DNA from: Plutella xylostella
Lineage: Eukaryota > Arthropoda > Insecta > Lepidoptera > Plutellidae
Direction: 5' to 3'
DNA: 64,000 bases
Assembly: GCF_932276165.1 (NCBI RefSeq)
Contig: NC_063993.1
Location: forward strand, 11,604,001-11,668,000
Positions 13,621-26,110 of this stretch are shown here, piece after piece. Numbering within the stretch: position 1 is the first letter of the stretch; each line of letters opens with the position of its first letter. The translations under genes were made by a program, and so were the position numbers. The notes beneath the pieces are model-generated. The model was not told the origin of the DNA. It saw only the letters and a program-made list of their open reading frames with translations, and ran no database searches.

Positions 13621-16600
13621 GTTTCAGCACTGATCTACGGCAGACAGCCGGCGACAGGAAAATAGGATCGGGCCCCCGCACGAGGGAGGATAAGGACATT
13701 ACACATTAGTGTCTGTGAGGAGTGAGAACATTAATAATGTATCTGGGTCCTCAGTCACTACATGAGGCGACCATCGCTCCGCATTAGCATACAGCGCTCG
13801 GCTCATGTTCCTTCACTCGCTGAGGCAGCAAGTTAGACCACTGTATTAAGGACACCGGCTATAATTAATACCATTCGCCTTGATCTGCAGCCTCGACTCG
13901 TGTTTATATTGTTTTTTTAGTCAAATGCGCTGTTCAATATTGAAAAACCTAGATAAGCTCCACGTAATACCTGCCTCAATACGCAAATTCCAGCTTTCTC
14001 ATGTAGATTTATTCAATTGTGGTATAATTTACGTTTACTTCCTCAGATACAAATACAATAGCATCAGCTCTGACGTCACAAGACGGACGAATGTTTGTTT
14101 ATTAACGGTTTGGGCAGCATCACTCACACAACTCTAGTAGCCCATTGATACACAAAGCAACTTTCAAGAGCGGAGCAGTTTCTATCCGAGCATACGTCAT
14201 TAGTGTGTGGAGAAAACGTATTATAGTCATTCTATAATCGGTGTTATTATTACTGATATGCAGTAGGAGGGGGGGAGGGAGGAGGGGATTGTTTACACGC
14301 GAGAGTTGCGCAACGAGCGACCTCCGCCACAGTTGTGCAACTGCGCGACGTCGCACTAGCCAGCGCCGACGTCGACAGACCCTCATTGCCAGCAGTATGA
14401 ATCCACAACACAGCAAGCACTCATCAACCTGGTATCCGTTACGACTTTCATCCAAGTCTATGATGATGATAATGACCAATATAATCATGTTTTGCATTTA
14501 ATGTCGCATCAGCGCAATCGCTAAGCCCATCTCGTTATATTGCATAATATAAACAAGCCTAAGTGAAATTGTTAACGACGAAGTGGCCACGTGATCAATC
14601 TCCATCAGCGGCCACCGGCTGCAGGTTAACAAGTTGGTATCTACTATTCATTACGGGGCAAAGGTGAGCAATATGAAATGGGGAAGGACAGAATAATCGA
14701 TTTAGAAAGGGCACCGACAAATTGTTGTTCGTCAACAGTTCAACACTGGGTGAGCCTGATTCTGATAATGGCCCTTTCGTGGGCGCTGTATCATCGAGAC
14801 AAATCTGCACAGGTTCGTGTAATTGAATTACGCATCTAGATTTACATCTGCTATAGAGCTTAACTAGAACTCATCCTGGTCGACCCAGCCATAACAATAA
14901 CGTAGAAGTTTAATTGATATAATACACGTTCTTGCTAATGCGAAATAAAGCGAAGTTGTTTAGTAAATTAATTAGCGGTTTTCAAATAAATATTTACGGA
15001 CCCAGATTGGAAAGTGCGAAGTGATTTTGCAATCTAAGCAAGTTATTCAATTTAACAATTGGCCACGCCGCGACTATTCAGTAGCAGCCGCAAGAGACCA
15101 ATTCAATTTCTCTCGAATCTATTCATCCACATAATTGTGTTTGTCTATTTAACTCAAAGTTATGACGTAAATCAGCTTAAAGATTTTTTTAACGAGGTTT
15201 TACATAAGTTTTTAACGAGCGGTGTTTAAGTTCAGAGTGGTTGTTCAAAATGAGTAGCTGAGAACGGAGATGCATCCACATGACGCGTCCCGCAGCGCGT
15301 GGGCCGGCGGGCGGCGGCGGCGGCGGCGGCGGGACCGGTTCACAGGAGAGCAAACAATAACAGAGCCGAGTGACCGCCGCGGATCACTCGCCATCGCCAC
15401 GACGCCACCGGGCGCACTATCCGGACCAAACGCTTTCTTTCACTCTTTCACTTACGCAACCTCCCGGCGACATTGTGCCACTCTTCAACGATGACAACTT
15501 ACCTGAAAAGAACACAATATTTTGATTAACTGACATGTCAAGTAATATCCAGTATCAAATCAAAGGCTTTCATCTGCACGCGAGCAGGAAGGAGTGGAGC
15601 CGAATGAACTGATACGTGACGCGTGTTACGCGATGTTACATCCGCGTTTAATTGATACTTGCTGTGTTACACAAAATAAGTGCAATTATGTGTGTGATTA
15701 TATTACGTGTAAGCGTCGAAATATGAATCAGGGATCGTGTGGCCGGCGAGCGGCGCGTGGGAACCGCTCGCCGTGACTGCCTCGCCCGGCCGCGGCGGGG
15801 TCCTCGCCGGGATTGACAAGCTCCAGGAGCTACTAGATGCTGCTGGGATTCGAATCATGTCTCACAAGATGGTGTATTCATAAAAATGTAATTCAGATAT
15901 AACTGTAGTCAAAACTAAGTATTTCTTAAACGAATGAAAACTTAGGCTGGCAATACCAATACCACACCTGCCGAGAAGCGACTGTATGATACATCTTCAT
16001 ATTCATGTTTATATTATATAGACATCTACATGTCGTGGATCGATGCAAAGTAAATAGAGCAGACCCGTGTCTTAACGAACTTACAGGTGGTTTAATTAGT
16101 GAGTCCTCCAGCCTCCAACACGATCAAACAGAGTCCTGCTTGTGTCAGATACTCAGATCAGAGCACACAGCTAATATACCCACCTAGGTTATTTTAATCC
16201 ATTTTATGGTACATCCATTAAGCTATCCTATCTAGTTTCAGTCTAGAAACATTATTTTGAATTTATTTAAATTTTTGCTACGTAAAAATTTAAATACTAT
16301 AGTGTCCCACGGCTGAGCAAAGGCCTCCCTTAGTTGAGTCCACGATATTTTAACACCCAAAAAAGTTTTTACGCACCATCAAACGAATGAAATAAGGTCT
16401 TGGAAATATGTACTTAACGGAAGAATCAGTGTGAAAATTGCTACAAAGTTTTGTTTCATAAGAATCATAAGTCACGCACGACGAGTAATCGAAGTTGCCG
16501 TCGTCGCTGCGAATCGTGCCATCTGTCACGAGCCCCGGTCACGGCCTGCCCCCCCTCCCTGGTCCCGCGCACCCCCCCGGAACCCCCTGGACGCACGACG

Positions 16601-19600
16601 GTGCACTACCCGGCCTGGCCACAACGAACCGATATACCAATGTGCACCAAATAACCAATTTCGCATTCACACAGTAAGTACTATTACAAAGTAAGATATG
16701 TGGAATACGAGTTTCGTCTGGATCCATCCCAATCCTAGATCACGGTCCTCTCCAGTTATTTACAATATAAATCCTAATAAGATGTTGTATAAGTCGGTTT
16801 ATAGTAGTTAGAAGCGGGCTCGGGCCAGCTCGCCTGGACAGCGGCTCCGGCTGACGTCACGCCGGTCCCTCCAAGGCCGGCGCTTATCTGACGAGGTGCC
16901 ACAACACTCGGCACAACTCACACAATGAGCTCCTCCATCGACGCGGAACTGGCTGACAGCATCTCCACGCTGAGATAACAGTGTTGTGCTGTTGATTGAT
17001 GCTCCAATGTTTACTATTATGCAAACAACACTCTCATGGCAACAACTTGTTTCAAATTTTGAAAACACTTCGCATTAGCCTTGAGTGTCGCAGTCAAGGC
17101 GTTTGATAGAAATCAATATTTATAAATACGTTTACATTGGGTAAGTTAAATATCTATCTACAATAATATTTCATTGGCTCGAGTTAATTTGGGGCCATGA
17201 CTGTTCACGATGCCCTTTTCTGAGTTTGATTAATGATGAAAATTGCGAAAGGTACGATACGTTTATAAAGTTACGATTAAATCAGCGGTTTATAACGAAT
17301 TGTTTCTTGATGATATGATGGTCGTATTACTTGCTATCAAGTTGACCATCATGAACAAATGACCGTACATAGTGCAGTGTCAGCAACCAGCAGCGACCGG
17401 GGAGGCGGCCCTTCGCGGAATCATTTCACTATCACAATTCGGGTTCACCGCCGCTACAGTACTGGTGCGAACAATAGGTACTTTTATTTATCTTAACAGC
17501 ATTTCAATAGAGCTCATGACTCAGGCCCAGCTGTGGCCTGCAGTGCGAGTTATTATTAAAAGATTAGGTGGGTCTCGAACGCGACGCCACACAATCATCC
17601 GAGAGCTCCTTTACTTATACATGTCTGTTAGATGACTGTGCAATAATGAAATGATGGAATATCAATTTGCAAACAGTAGCCGTAGATTGCAGTAATTGTT
17701 GCGTGTCTGTGGATGTGTTCATACAAGAACAATGTTATTGAAACAATAGGAGAATGTTTTTCTTAGCGTCATTAGCGGCCTTTGCGAAAAAACTGTTTGT
17801 TCAAGTGTGACAATGTGAAAGAGGCGCGTAGCAAGTGATGCCATTTTCTAGATTTAAGAATTCGATAACTATTTTGTCTTTCTCATATTCTCTTGATGGC
17901 CTACCAAAAGCGTGAGCGGAACAAAACCAGTTAATTGTGTACAGAGTCTTCCCACAATTATAAAGTATGCCACACACAAAGTGTGGAGCGCAAGGTCTCA
18001 CGTAGAGTAGGCCTCGGCGGGTAACTGCTCGCGCCCGTTTCCACGACGACGACGCCATCAGGATACACTGCACCATGCTGCACCACGCCATTGTACACTG
18101 CGTTACGCCATTTAGTTTGCATACCTCAATTACCTACTGTTTCATTACAGAGAAATCGTTTACTTCACATTACATTTGTTGTTGGACATATCTTCCTGAA
18201 TTACTTTGTCATGTTGTGCTTGTGCGTGTCTATATCTAAGCTAGGAATTGTTGGCTTCTTGAAGGTAAACTACGCAATTATCGAGTGGAGCACGAAGACA
18301 CGACACGTATATGAAGAATAAAAAACATTGGAAGAAACTTCCTAAGAACATCACACCTACGAGATTAAGAAACTGATACCACCAACGATAAGGAGGCTAG
18401 AAATGAAAACCAAGTGAAAAATAAATACCAAAGACATAGTTGAGCGGGACATTTTAGATAGTGCGTGCGTGCCGCGGGAGCCCTACTTTCTAGCAGAACG
18501 TGCGTGTCATATCGCACCATCGCGCGGCCGCGAGCGAGCGCGACCAACTCTGCCCTGCGCCACCGCGATAACGAATTCTATTACACCTCTCTACATTTCA
18601 CAAGCTACAGCCACGGACGCGGCGGCGGCGAGCGTGCAGCAACGCCTTATCTTACAGCACTTCATTACCACAGAGTTAGTGCTCAATCGAGGAGCAGCGG
18701 CTCGTTGAGAAATGTGTTCATTTAACGTGTGCAGTGCGGATAGCGACGAGGCCGTTGAGAAACACGGCCGGGGAATGCGGGCGAGCAAACCCACCCGCAT
18801 GGCGCTGCACTACTGTGAGCAGTCTCCTTACCTCATTACAGCTGATAAACTCATTAAACATGACACGAGCAGTGAACAACTGGGATAGAGATAACACGGA
18901 TGCGCCGATAGTAGCCGCGGAGCCGCGCTGCTGAACCTGCCCGCATTGCACATGCATCAAGCAATAACTTCTACCCGTGATAACGCTGAGCCCTTAAATA
19001 GAAAATTACAAGACTATTTAGAGCAGATATTGATCGATAGCCTGAAAAGTTTTACATAAAACGTATCGAATCGTATGATGCGACGCATTGAACCGAAGGT
19101 AACCTGGCTCCAAGCAGACCCGGCTGATCGCACGGCGCTCGCTCATCACAACATTTAGAACATTTAAAATTGGTTTTTTAGTTGCCGTAACTCCTGAAAT
19201 AGTCCGAGAAATCGATCGACTGATTCGTTAATCATTCGAATTGAATGGCCCAAAACCCGTTACGAACCGTTTTGGCCTTTAATTTAACGGGCCTCAGTGT
19301 TCGTGCCGGTGGGTAATTCGGGTTTCGGTTGCGGTTGCAGCACCGAGCAGTGACTGTCATGACCTGGCAGGACCCGGCGCTGGCGGGGGCTTTCACTCCG
19401 CCGTCCCGCGCCCTGCTCGCGCCGACTCACGCCTAATTCAAATGCGAAACTCGTCAACATTACCCACTTCCAAAATCAATGTCAACTTTCCAATGAATAC
19501 AGAAAACACACAGCGCTTGTCATTTTTATGCTGCCTCTCGTAACATTTTCTAAGACTAGAAAATTAGTAAATATTTTTAAAAAAATTCAAAAACACTGTG

Positions 19601-20102
19601 CTCATTCCATAAACAGTTTCGGTGCGTGCTGTACAAAGGATTACGTGTTGTGTATCGGCGAATGCCCAACAATAGTCCGCCGTAGTGCAGGTGTTGAGTA
19701 ACCGAATCGAGGTCAATTTGTGACAATTAGCGGCTCACATATGCATCTCCAGCGACCTTCGCCGGCGCGGCGCGGCAGGACTTGTGGCCGATTGTGCTCG
19801 CTCAGATCAAAACCTAGTTAACGTGTGTATCGAAGCAATTTCACGCTTTTGCCCGATACTACCCGACGGTTGCGGGATGGGAGCGGATGCACGTCTTGGG
19901 ACTTCTCAGTTATGAACTGTCAGTGACTTTAGGTAGTGCATTTTGACCCTTTCCTTGAATGAAGCCACACAAGGTGCACGTACTGTTTTGAATTTTTAAA
20001 ACAAGGTACTGAGGCAGATTGTATGGTTGGTCGGCAACGGCGGCGTCGAGAGGACAATGCAGGCCGCGTGTAACCACTGTTACATAATTCAGGAGCGTTG
20101 TC
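13621..20102. repeat. Tandem duplication, copy 2 (6,482 bp)
   Basis: Second copy of the block at 7137-13618, direct orientation, offset 6,484 bp. Two bases (GC, 13619-13620) lie between the copies and belong to neither. Contents repeat those of copy 1: G-rich tract near 14266-14287, (CGG)n near 15305-15333, recursive splice candidate 15495-15521, hairpin 16265-16295 and RTE scrap 16299-16330. The lack of divergence means a very recent event, or an assembly artefact. Confidence 0.95.
15495..15521 (-). promoter_or_regulatory. Candidate recursive splice site (copy 2)
   Basis: Identical to the site at 9011-9037, carried by the second copy of the tandem duplication. If both are real, the host intron would have two identical ratchet points 6,484 bp apart. 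Confidence 0.35.
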
Positions 20103-23100
20103 TCGTCGTGCGGAACTGTGAACAATACTCGCGACTGCACCGCCACAATCGAGGGATGCTGTCCGACAACCAATTGTTGATCTAGATATTTCGGATCATG
20201 GTAGTCACTGGGCCAAAACTTGGTTACTTAACACAAAGGCGTCAGAATTAAGTAAAAACAGAGTAAAGTGAAGAAACAGCCTGGTAATGAAGGTTGCGAC
20301 AGCTCTCAGTGGGGCGGCCGGTTTGTAGAGCGAGGCAAATGGCCCGGCGGCCATTATCTCTTCAATTTGTTTGATAGACCATTGTTTTTTTCTAAACAAA
20401 CATATACTATTCATTTCATTTGCATGTTTTTGTTACTAATATCAAAGATTTCCAAATTTTATGTTAGTTACAGTACCTAAACGAACAAGGATTGACTACT
20501 TCAATTTTTCTTATTATTTTAGCAATAACGTGTTAAGCGATGTGTGTATGTATTATATGTATTATTTGAAGTAGTAAAGGAAAGAATGTAGCTGGCTGGG
20601 GCCGGGAATGCCGCTCTCGCTCGCGTGCGCGCTGCACGCTCCGCCGCCGCCACGCGCCGCCACCCACTTATGCAAATAACCATCAGATCCGTCTACACGG
20701 CCCGCCTCGCCACTACCCGACTGTCTTCAGATAACAACTACGAAACTTACCGACCATTTCAAATGATCCACTTTGTTTCTCATGTCCGGAAATGCATCCT
20801 GTCCTGCATCATCATCAATAAGTTCACATAGTACATAGAGTTACATAGTACTTCACTTAGCAATCATTTTGGGATTTGGAACTAGGAAGATGTCCGAATA
20901 TAGCAGGAGCATAAATCTGCGAATAGTGAGCGACGGCGTAGATGTGGGCCGCCGTCCCGTTACAACTGTACCGCGCGCCGCCGCCGCCGACCAACAGTAA
21001 TGCTTGTTCAATCCACTGATTAATCATTGCACTGCATTTTCATGCCTAGTGTTTTACTACGCCTGAAGACATACGTACAAACATAAACAACGGTCACATT
21101 GACGCTGAACGTGCTCCTTTCAATAATATACAACTAGAGAACTAAGCCGATGGATTATACCACTAAGCATCCATCCCACGCTTTCTTCAAACTCACAATG
21201 ACAATAATGGACAAAATTCCTTACAATTCCACGACCATTTAAGTTGATGAGTTAACATTTTTCTCTTATAGAAATTCTAACGTTTAAAAATCTATAGCAA
21301 TTATGACAAGCAAATAATTTCAAACTTAAACGTCCATTGAAATTAACGGCAGTGCAAAATAAATATCTTTCCAGAATTAGGTTCACGACCTCGTGTAGCA
21401 ACTTGAGATATTACAAAAATGCACGACATATTGTGTGGAACAAATACCGGGGTAATAGGTTCCTGAAACTGGCGGCGGCAAGTTTGAGAGAACTTCCTCG
21501 GAACAGGTAAAATTACCTAATTGCTTGCGGCGTTTTTAACAACTGTCGGGCGACAAATTGATACGGCGGAAATTCTGCGTTCGGATAGTGCTGGGCTGGG
21601 AGCTGGGGACATGAGGATAGAAGAGCAGGCTGGCACACCGATGCGAATCTATTCAAAGCTTCAGCCTCATAACATAACACGTGCTGGTAGTTTACTGACT
21701 GTGTGTATTTCTGCATGTGTTTGGTTACGGCTCGTGTGTATGCGAGTGAGTTTAGGTCAATTGCCTGTTATACTAATTAGTTTGGAGTCGACACTACACA
21801 TCGATAACTCAACGATCATTTCAAGCTACCAGTATTTTTTATTAGTATCCATCACTAGTGCAATAATTTTAATTTTAGGAGCAATTGAACATACATGTGC
21901 AACTTTCTATTTTAGACATGACCAGTCTTTTTGAAGTTATAAAACGTTCTTCGATGGTTTCAGAATTGAATAATGCTCCTAAATAACGGAATAAAACCAG
22001 AACAGTTAGCCAAAGCACTGGCATGAAACTAACAGACGCTTCAAAACACATAAAAGCAACAACTAAATGAGTTTCTCTCACGTGTCGGCCGCTGAAGTAG
22101 GCATGAAGACAATACAGGTATATATCGTTTCAGAAAAAGCTTAAACCGCGATGCTAGATAGGTTATATACTGGATATCGAAGGTTTGAGGCATATACTAT
22201 CTCGAATTTTATATCATAGATTCATATTATGAGACCTGGATATGTGTAGGATTTGTATAGCTTCTAGGAAACGGATTCCATGTAACGCTGTGACCGAAAT
22301 TATTTAAACAGATTTCTTTGTTATTTAGGGTGAATTTACAGTGGCACTGCGGTATGGAATTAAGTGGCGTTATAGCGGGTCAACGGGTCATCGGTCGGTG
22401 CATGCGATATCGCATTAGGTTGCAGGTAGCGGTGATCGATCAGCCGCCCCACTTGCCGGCTGCAGCGCCACCAGCACGCCACCATGCAGACCCCGCCGCT
22501 ATCCGGGGCTGTATTTCACTCCGCCTGTCGGCACTGCAATAACAACTTCGCCGGTTTCATGGATACTTGAGCTTTTGAGTGAGCCTGCTCTCGAGTGCTA
22601 CGAATGGAATTATAGGATAAAAACTTTGTATGTTAAAGTTCCAAACATTTGTGTGTCGTATATGACCTACAAAGTAATGAATCCATCACCACTAACCGTG
22701 TTTGTTTTTGTCAGAATTTTACTTATAAGGATAGATCTTAATTGCTTATTAGTCTTATTACATTACGGAATAAAACCTAGGTAAGTAAATGTATTTTTGT
22801 CTCACAACACTACTGTCAACCTTGGTTACACTAAATCAGGCTAGATTGAGGAAGTCTCTTTTAGAAACCTGTTAAATAGCAAGCCCATAAGTGTCAGCTT
22901 TGATTAACCAAATAAAGCAGGTCTAAATTCCGTACAATTGTACTTATTACACAATTACAAATACTTTTTCGGTTTTTAACTTTAGGTACCGATGCTGATG
23001 GATGGAGCTAGTCGAATGCATTTTCGGTAGCCAGAGATGAGTTGATAATTGGTTTTCCGCTGCATATTATTATTAGATTTACATAACATATTTCACCTGT

Positions 23101-23271
23101 TTCAAAGTTATCCACTATAGTGGTGTTCGTTTTATTTCATCTTCCAAATGTCTTTTCTATTCAAACATTATCTTTTCTTTATGTCTCTTTTTGAAGATTT
23201 AAGTTTACCGAGAAATAATCTTTTTAGATTGCGAGCTATTGAATTCTAAAAAGAGGGTCTTTTCTTATCAG
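20103..23271. other. Non-coding stretch right of the duplication
   Basis: No gene is supported. One open frame of 137 codons (21521-21934, +) starts at a non-ATG codon, matches no family I know and has no splice context. A short CpG-rich patch lies at 20610-20660. Otherwise AT-rich DNA without recognisable repeats. Confidence 0.5.
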
Positions 23272-23393
23272 TTTCAAAGGACACATGTTTGGGTTCGTGA
23301 TGTCTGGTGGATGTCGGCGCCTCCAGAACCTGGCACTCCGCACATGCACACCACTAGAACTCTATTCATCGACGAAACACACGCAAAACACAG
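23272..23393 (+). other. Exon-like segment
   Basis: A 122-nt segment bounded by a good acceptor (TTTTCTTATCAG) and a perfect donor (CAG then GTAAGTTT). At least two frames are open throughout, so the coding frame is uncertain and it could be a non-coding exon. No family is recognised. No neighbouring plus-strand exon can be joined with confidence; 25910-26110 is the nearest candidate. Confidence 0.3.
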
Positions 23394-24436
23394 GTAAGTT
23401 TCCCGTAGCTAAACCTCATACTTTTTTCCCACGCTTTAATACATTTGAGTTCTGTTCTATGTTCCATATCCACTTAGGCAGGTCTGTACAAGATATCTTA
23501 ATTTAGCAACATAGTGCACAACGGTTTATTACTGTAAGTATATTTCTAATATGCAGGTGTGCTTGTTGCAAGTCGAAAAACTTAATTAGATTCTACTAAT
23601 GGCCACTTCAGCAGCAGATATAACTATTGCTAATTATGTTGCAAACATTGTGAAAGTAAGAACATCTTTATTATAGCTGCGAGTACTAGTGGCCAGTACG
23701 ATAACCTGGTTCGTTTTAGCTGTGTTGTACAGACTATAGCAAAGAACATGGTGTGCATTTGTGCATGTGCACGCGTGTTGAGTTGAGACTTATGAGTAGT
23801 GTGTGCTTCTCGGACGTGTGTGTGTGTGTTGCTGAGCTACCTGCTAGTCCCACAGGCTACACGCGCGCTTCTATTGTCAAAGTAACTACTGATAACACAT
23901 AATTTATTATTCCAGAATCTGGGATGTTGTGCCAGTTGCAACCGGCGACAGCTATTGTTTCCATTTATTCCACGAGCTCCACTATTCACGATCATAATAT
24001 TTTTTTACCGAACAATTAATCGACTCCGTAGATTAAATAAATAAGTGGCACTTCCTCGGGCTATAAAAAATAAAGACCATTGTGCGAAAGATTTTCAAGT
24101 TGTGAGAAAAAAAATATTTCATTATTAGTGTTCTCGTGCTTTGAGAATAACAGTGGCAAGGGGAGCAAATGGCATGAGAAACCACAAACGGTATTCACAT
24201 GGAGTTTGCGGTGTTCTGGAAACGTCCCGGAAGCCGGTCTGTGGCGTACCGGCCGCATTGTCCGCGGAGGCACCATTCATTAACTGCACAGACCGCAGCT
24301 GTTCTACCGCAATCCATCCATACAAAGCGTGGCAATTTGTCTGTCCCACTTCACAAGACACCGTAACTCCGAAATGTTCGTTGTTTATTTCCATAACCAA
24401 GTGTCATCATCAGAGCTGCAGTCGGCAAGAACTTAC

Positions 24437-24603
24437 GCGACTAGTCCTCCGAGGAAAGCGACGGGCCCTCCACCGATGAGCCTGATCTTGCGGTGGCAGG
24501 AGTCGAAGAGCGAGAGCCTCGCGTGCGGCGGCGGCGGCAGGCCCACCATGCCGCCCGAGGGAGCTGAGCGCAGCATCGCCGGCACATGGACACTCACAGC
24601 ACT
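24437..24603 (-). other. Exon-like GC-rich segment
   Basis: On the minus strand the segment ends at a perfect donor (GTAAGT, starting at 24436) after an open frame with strong G/C at third positions. The frame contains an ATG at 24576 and reads MLRSAPSGGMVGLPPPP, later LSLFDSCHRKIRLIGGG, and exits in phase 2. Either it is a first coding exon starting at that ATG, downstream of the CpG-rich DNA at 24604-24790, or an internal exon with a weak acceptor near 24604. The protein is not recognised. Confidence 0.35.
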
Positions 24604-24790
24604 GGGGCACTAGCCGGGCGCGGGGTCGCTGGCGCTGCGTGTGGAGAGGCGCGGGGAGCTGCAGGGCATCGCAGCACGTGCGTCGCGGGCCGCGGGCAGC
24701 GCGAGACTGTGTCGCCGCCGCCGCGCGCCCCGCGCCGCCCCCGCCACCCCCGCCGCCCGCGCGCTCCAGGATCTGCTGACGTGACTTTGA
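24604..24790. other. CpG-rich island
   Basis: Dense CG dinucleotides, including long runs of CCGCC type, in an otherwise AT-rich neighbourhood. It lies immediately 5' (minus sense) of the exon-like segment 24437-24603 and could be its promoter or 5' untranslated region. No TATA box or other core promoter element is evident. Confidence 0.35.
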
Positions 24791-24959
24791 AAAAGCGTCC
24801 TATTGATTCCAGTATTTTTAAACTTGGATAGGTCATGTATTTATAATCCTTAGTGGAGACAAACTGGGAACGATAATCCTTATGATCAAGCTGGAGGTTT
24901 AGGATGGAAAATTATGTCGAAACGAACTAATAACTTCATCGACACTTTTTTATCATACC

Positions 24960-24984
24960 TATTAAGTACCTTTCAGGTAAGATG
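24960..24984 (+). promoter_or_regulatory. Candidate recursive splice site
   Basis: Plus strand TACCTTTCAG is followed at once by GTAAGATG (junction 24976/24977). Acceptor and donor are juxtaposed. The pyrimidine tract is short, so chance is a real alternative. Confidence 0.25.
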
Positions 24985-25467
24985 TATCAAATAAAGAACC
25001 AGAACAAATACTTCTAAAACAAATTCACCATTTGAGCAAAAAAAAGTCAGAGGAAGTTGATCCACACAGAGGAGTGGTGGGGGTCGGGTGAGCATCAGCT
25101 GATCGAGCGGCGGGGAGAGACACACACACAGAGGCGACGCTATACATATACACGCCACCCGTCTGGGAATCACAATTCACAACACAACAGGAAATTATAT
25201 TTTCTTTGCACTTTTAGCGTTCAAATGGTATCGGATCACACAACACATTCTCATTCCTACATAAATAATACAATATCAAATAAACAATTCTGCTTTAAAA
25301 ACATCATTTGAAATCTAGGGCAAGAAAAGAATATGATATCAAAGCGATGAATGAACAAACGAAATCGTGCAGTGAAGCACAATTATTCATCTCTCTTATT
25401 TGACGCTATGAGAATCAGCACTGTATCGGTCATTATCCTCAATTCGGGCTGCATCTTTATTTCATTC

Positions 25468-25502
25468 GGAGTTTCTTTTTGCTTTCATTACAGGTATGTT
25501 TT
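25468..25502 (+). promoter_or_regulatory. Candidate recursive splice site
   Basis: Plus strand TTTCTTTTTGCTTTCATTAC leads into AG then GTATGTTT (junction 25493/25494). The long pyrimidine tract makes a strong acceptor with a donor directly after it. It lies about 400 bp upstream of the exon-like segment 25910-26110 on the same strand. Confidence 0.35.
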
Positions 25503-25909
25503 ATTCCTTTGATCCAATGTAATTATTGTATTTTGAATTTTGAGTAATGAGGATGGTGTTCATCGTATTATTCCTATTTCTAATTCATTGTATCTTTTTA
25601 GAATTTATGAAGTGGTTGAAGTCATGTAGGGCCACTAGAGGGTCTGGTGCATGGTGGTGGCGGCGGTCGCGGTGGCTGGCCGCGGTGCGATGTGCGATAG
25701 TCTGCGGGCTCGTTAGCTGGCTTGACGAGCCGACGCGCCAGTAACGACGCTGCGGTGTCGCCGACCCTGATCCGCAGATAGCCGACACACGCCAGAACCA
25801 ATCCGCGCGAGTCAATCCGTCAGCCACGCTGAGGTGTACACTATCCTAGATCAGGTTTAAGCTCGACCGAGATGTTAGAAAACAAAAGATCTACGTGTTC
25901 ACTGTTCAG

Positions 25910-26110
25910 CCATAGTGAACATCGCGAAATCGGACACTTTGATGGACGAACAATGGCGGTGGAAAGCGGGTAGTGTTTCCGTGGCGCGAGCGCGACGCTC
26001 GGAGCTAACGGTGCGCCGCGCGGCGGAGCCTGACGACCCGGAGGCGACCTCCGAGCGACACTGCACCGGAGCCGGCGGCAGCGGTGTCCTCATTGACGAT
26101 CCACATCGAG
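25910..26110 (+). other. Exon-like segment
   Basis: A 201-nt segment between an acceptor (TGTTCACTGTTCAG) and a donor (GAG then GTAACA). One frame is open throughout, enters in phase 1, has G/C-rich third positions and includes MDEQWRWKAGSV from an ATG at 25942. It could be an internal exon or a first exon starting at that ATG. The product is not recognised. Confidence 0.35.

Noticed and set aside
21521..21934. 137-codon plus-strand open frame
   Set aside because: Starts at a non-ATG codon, composition resembles random AT-rich translation, no family match and no splice context.
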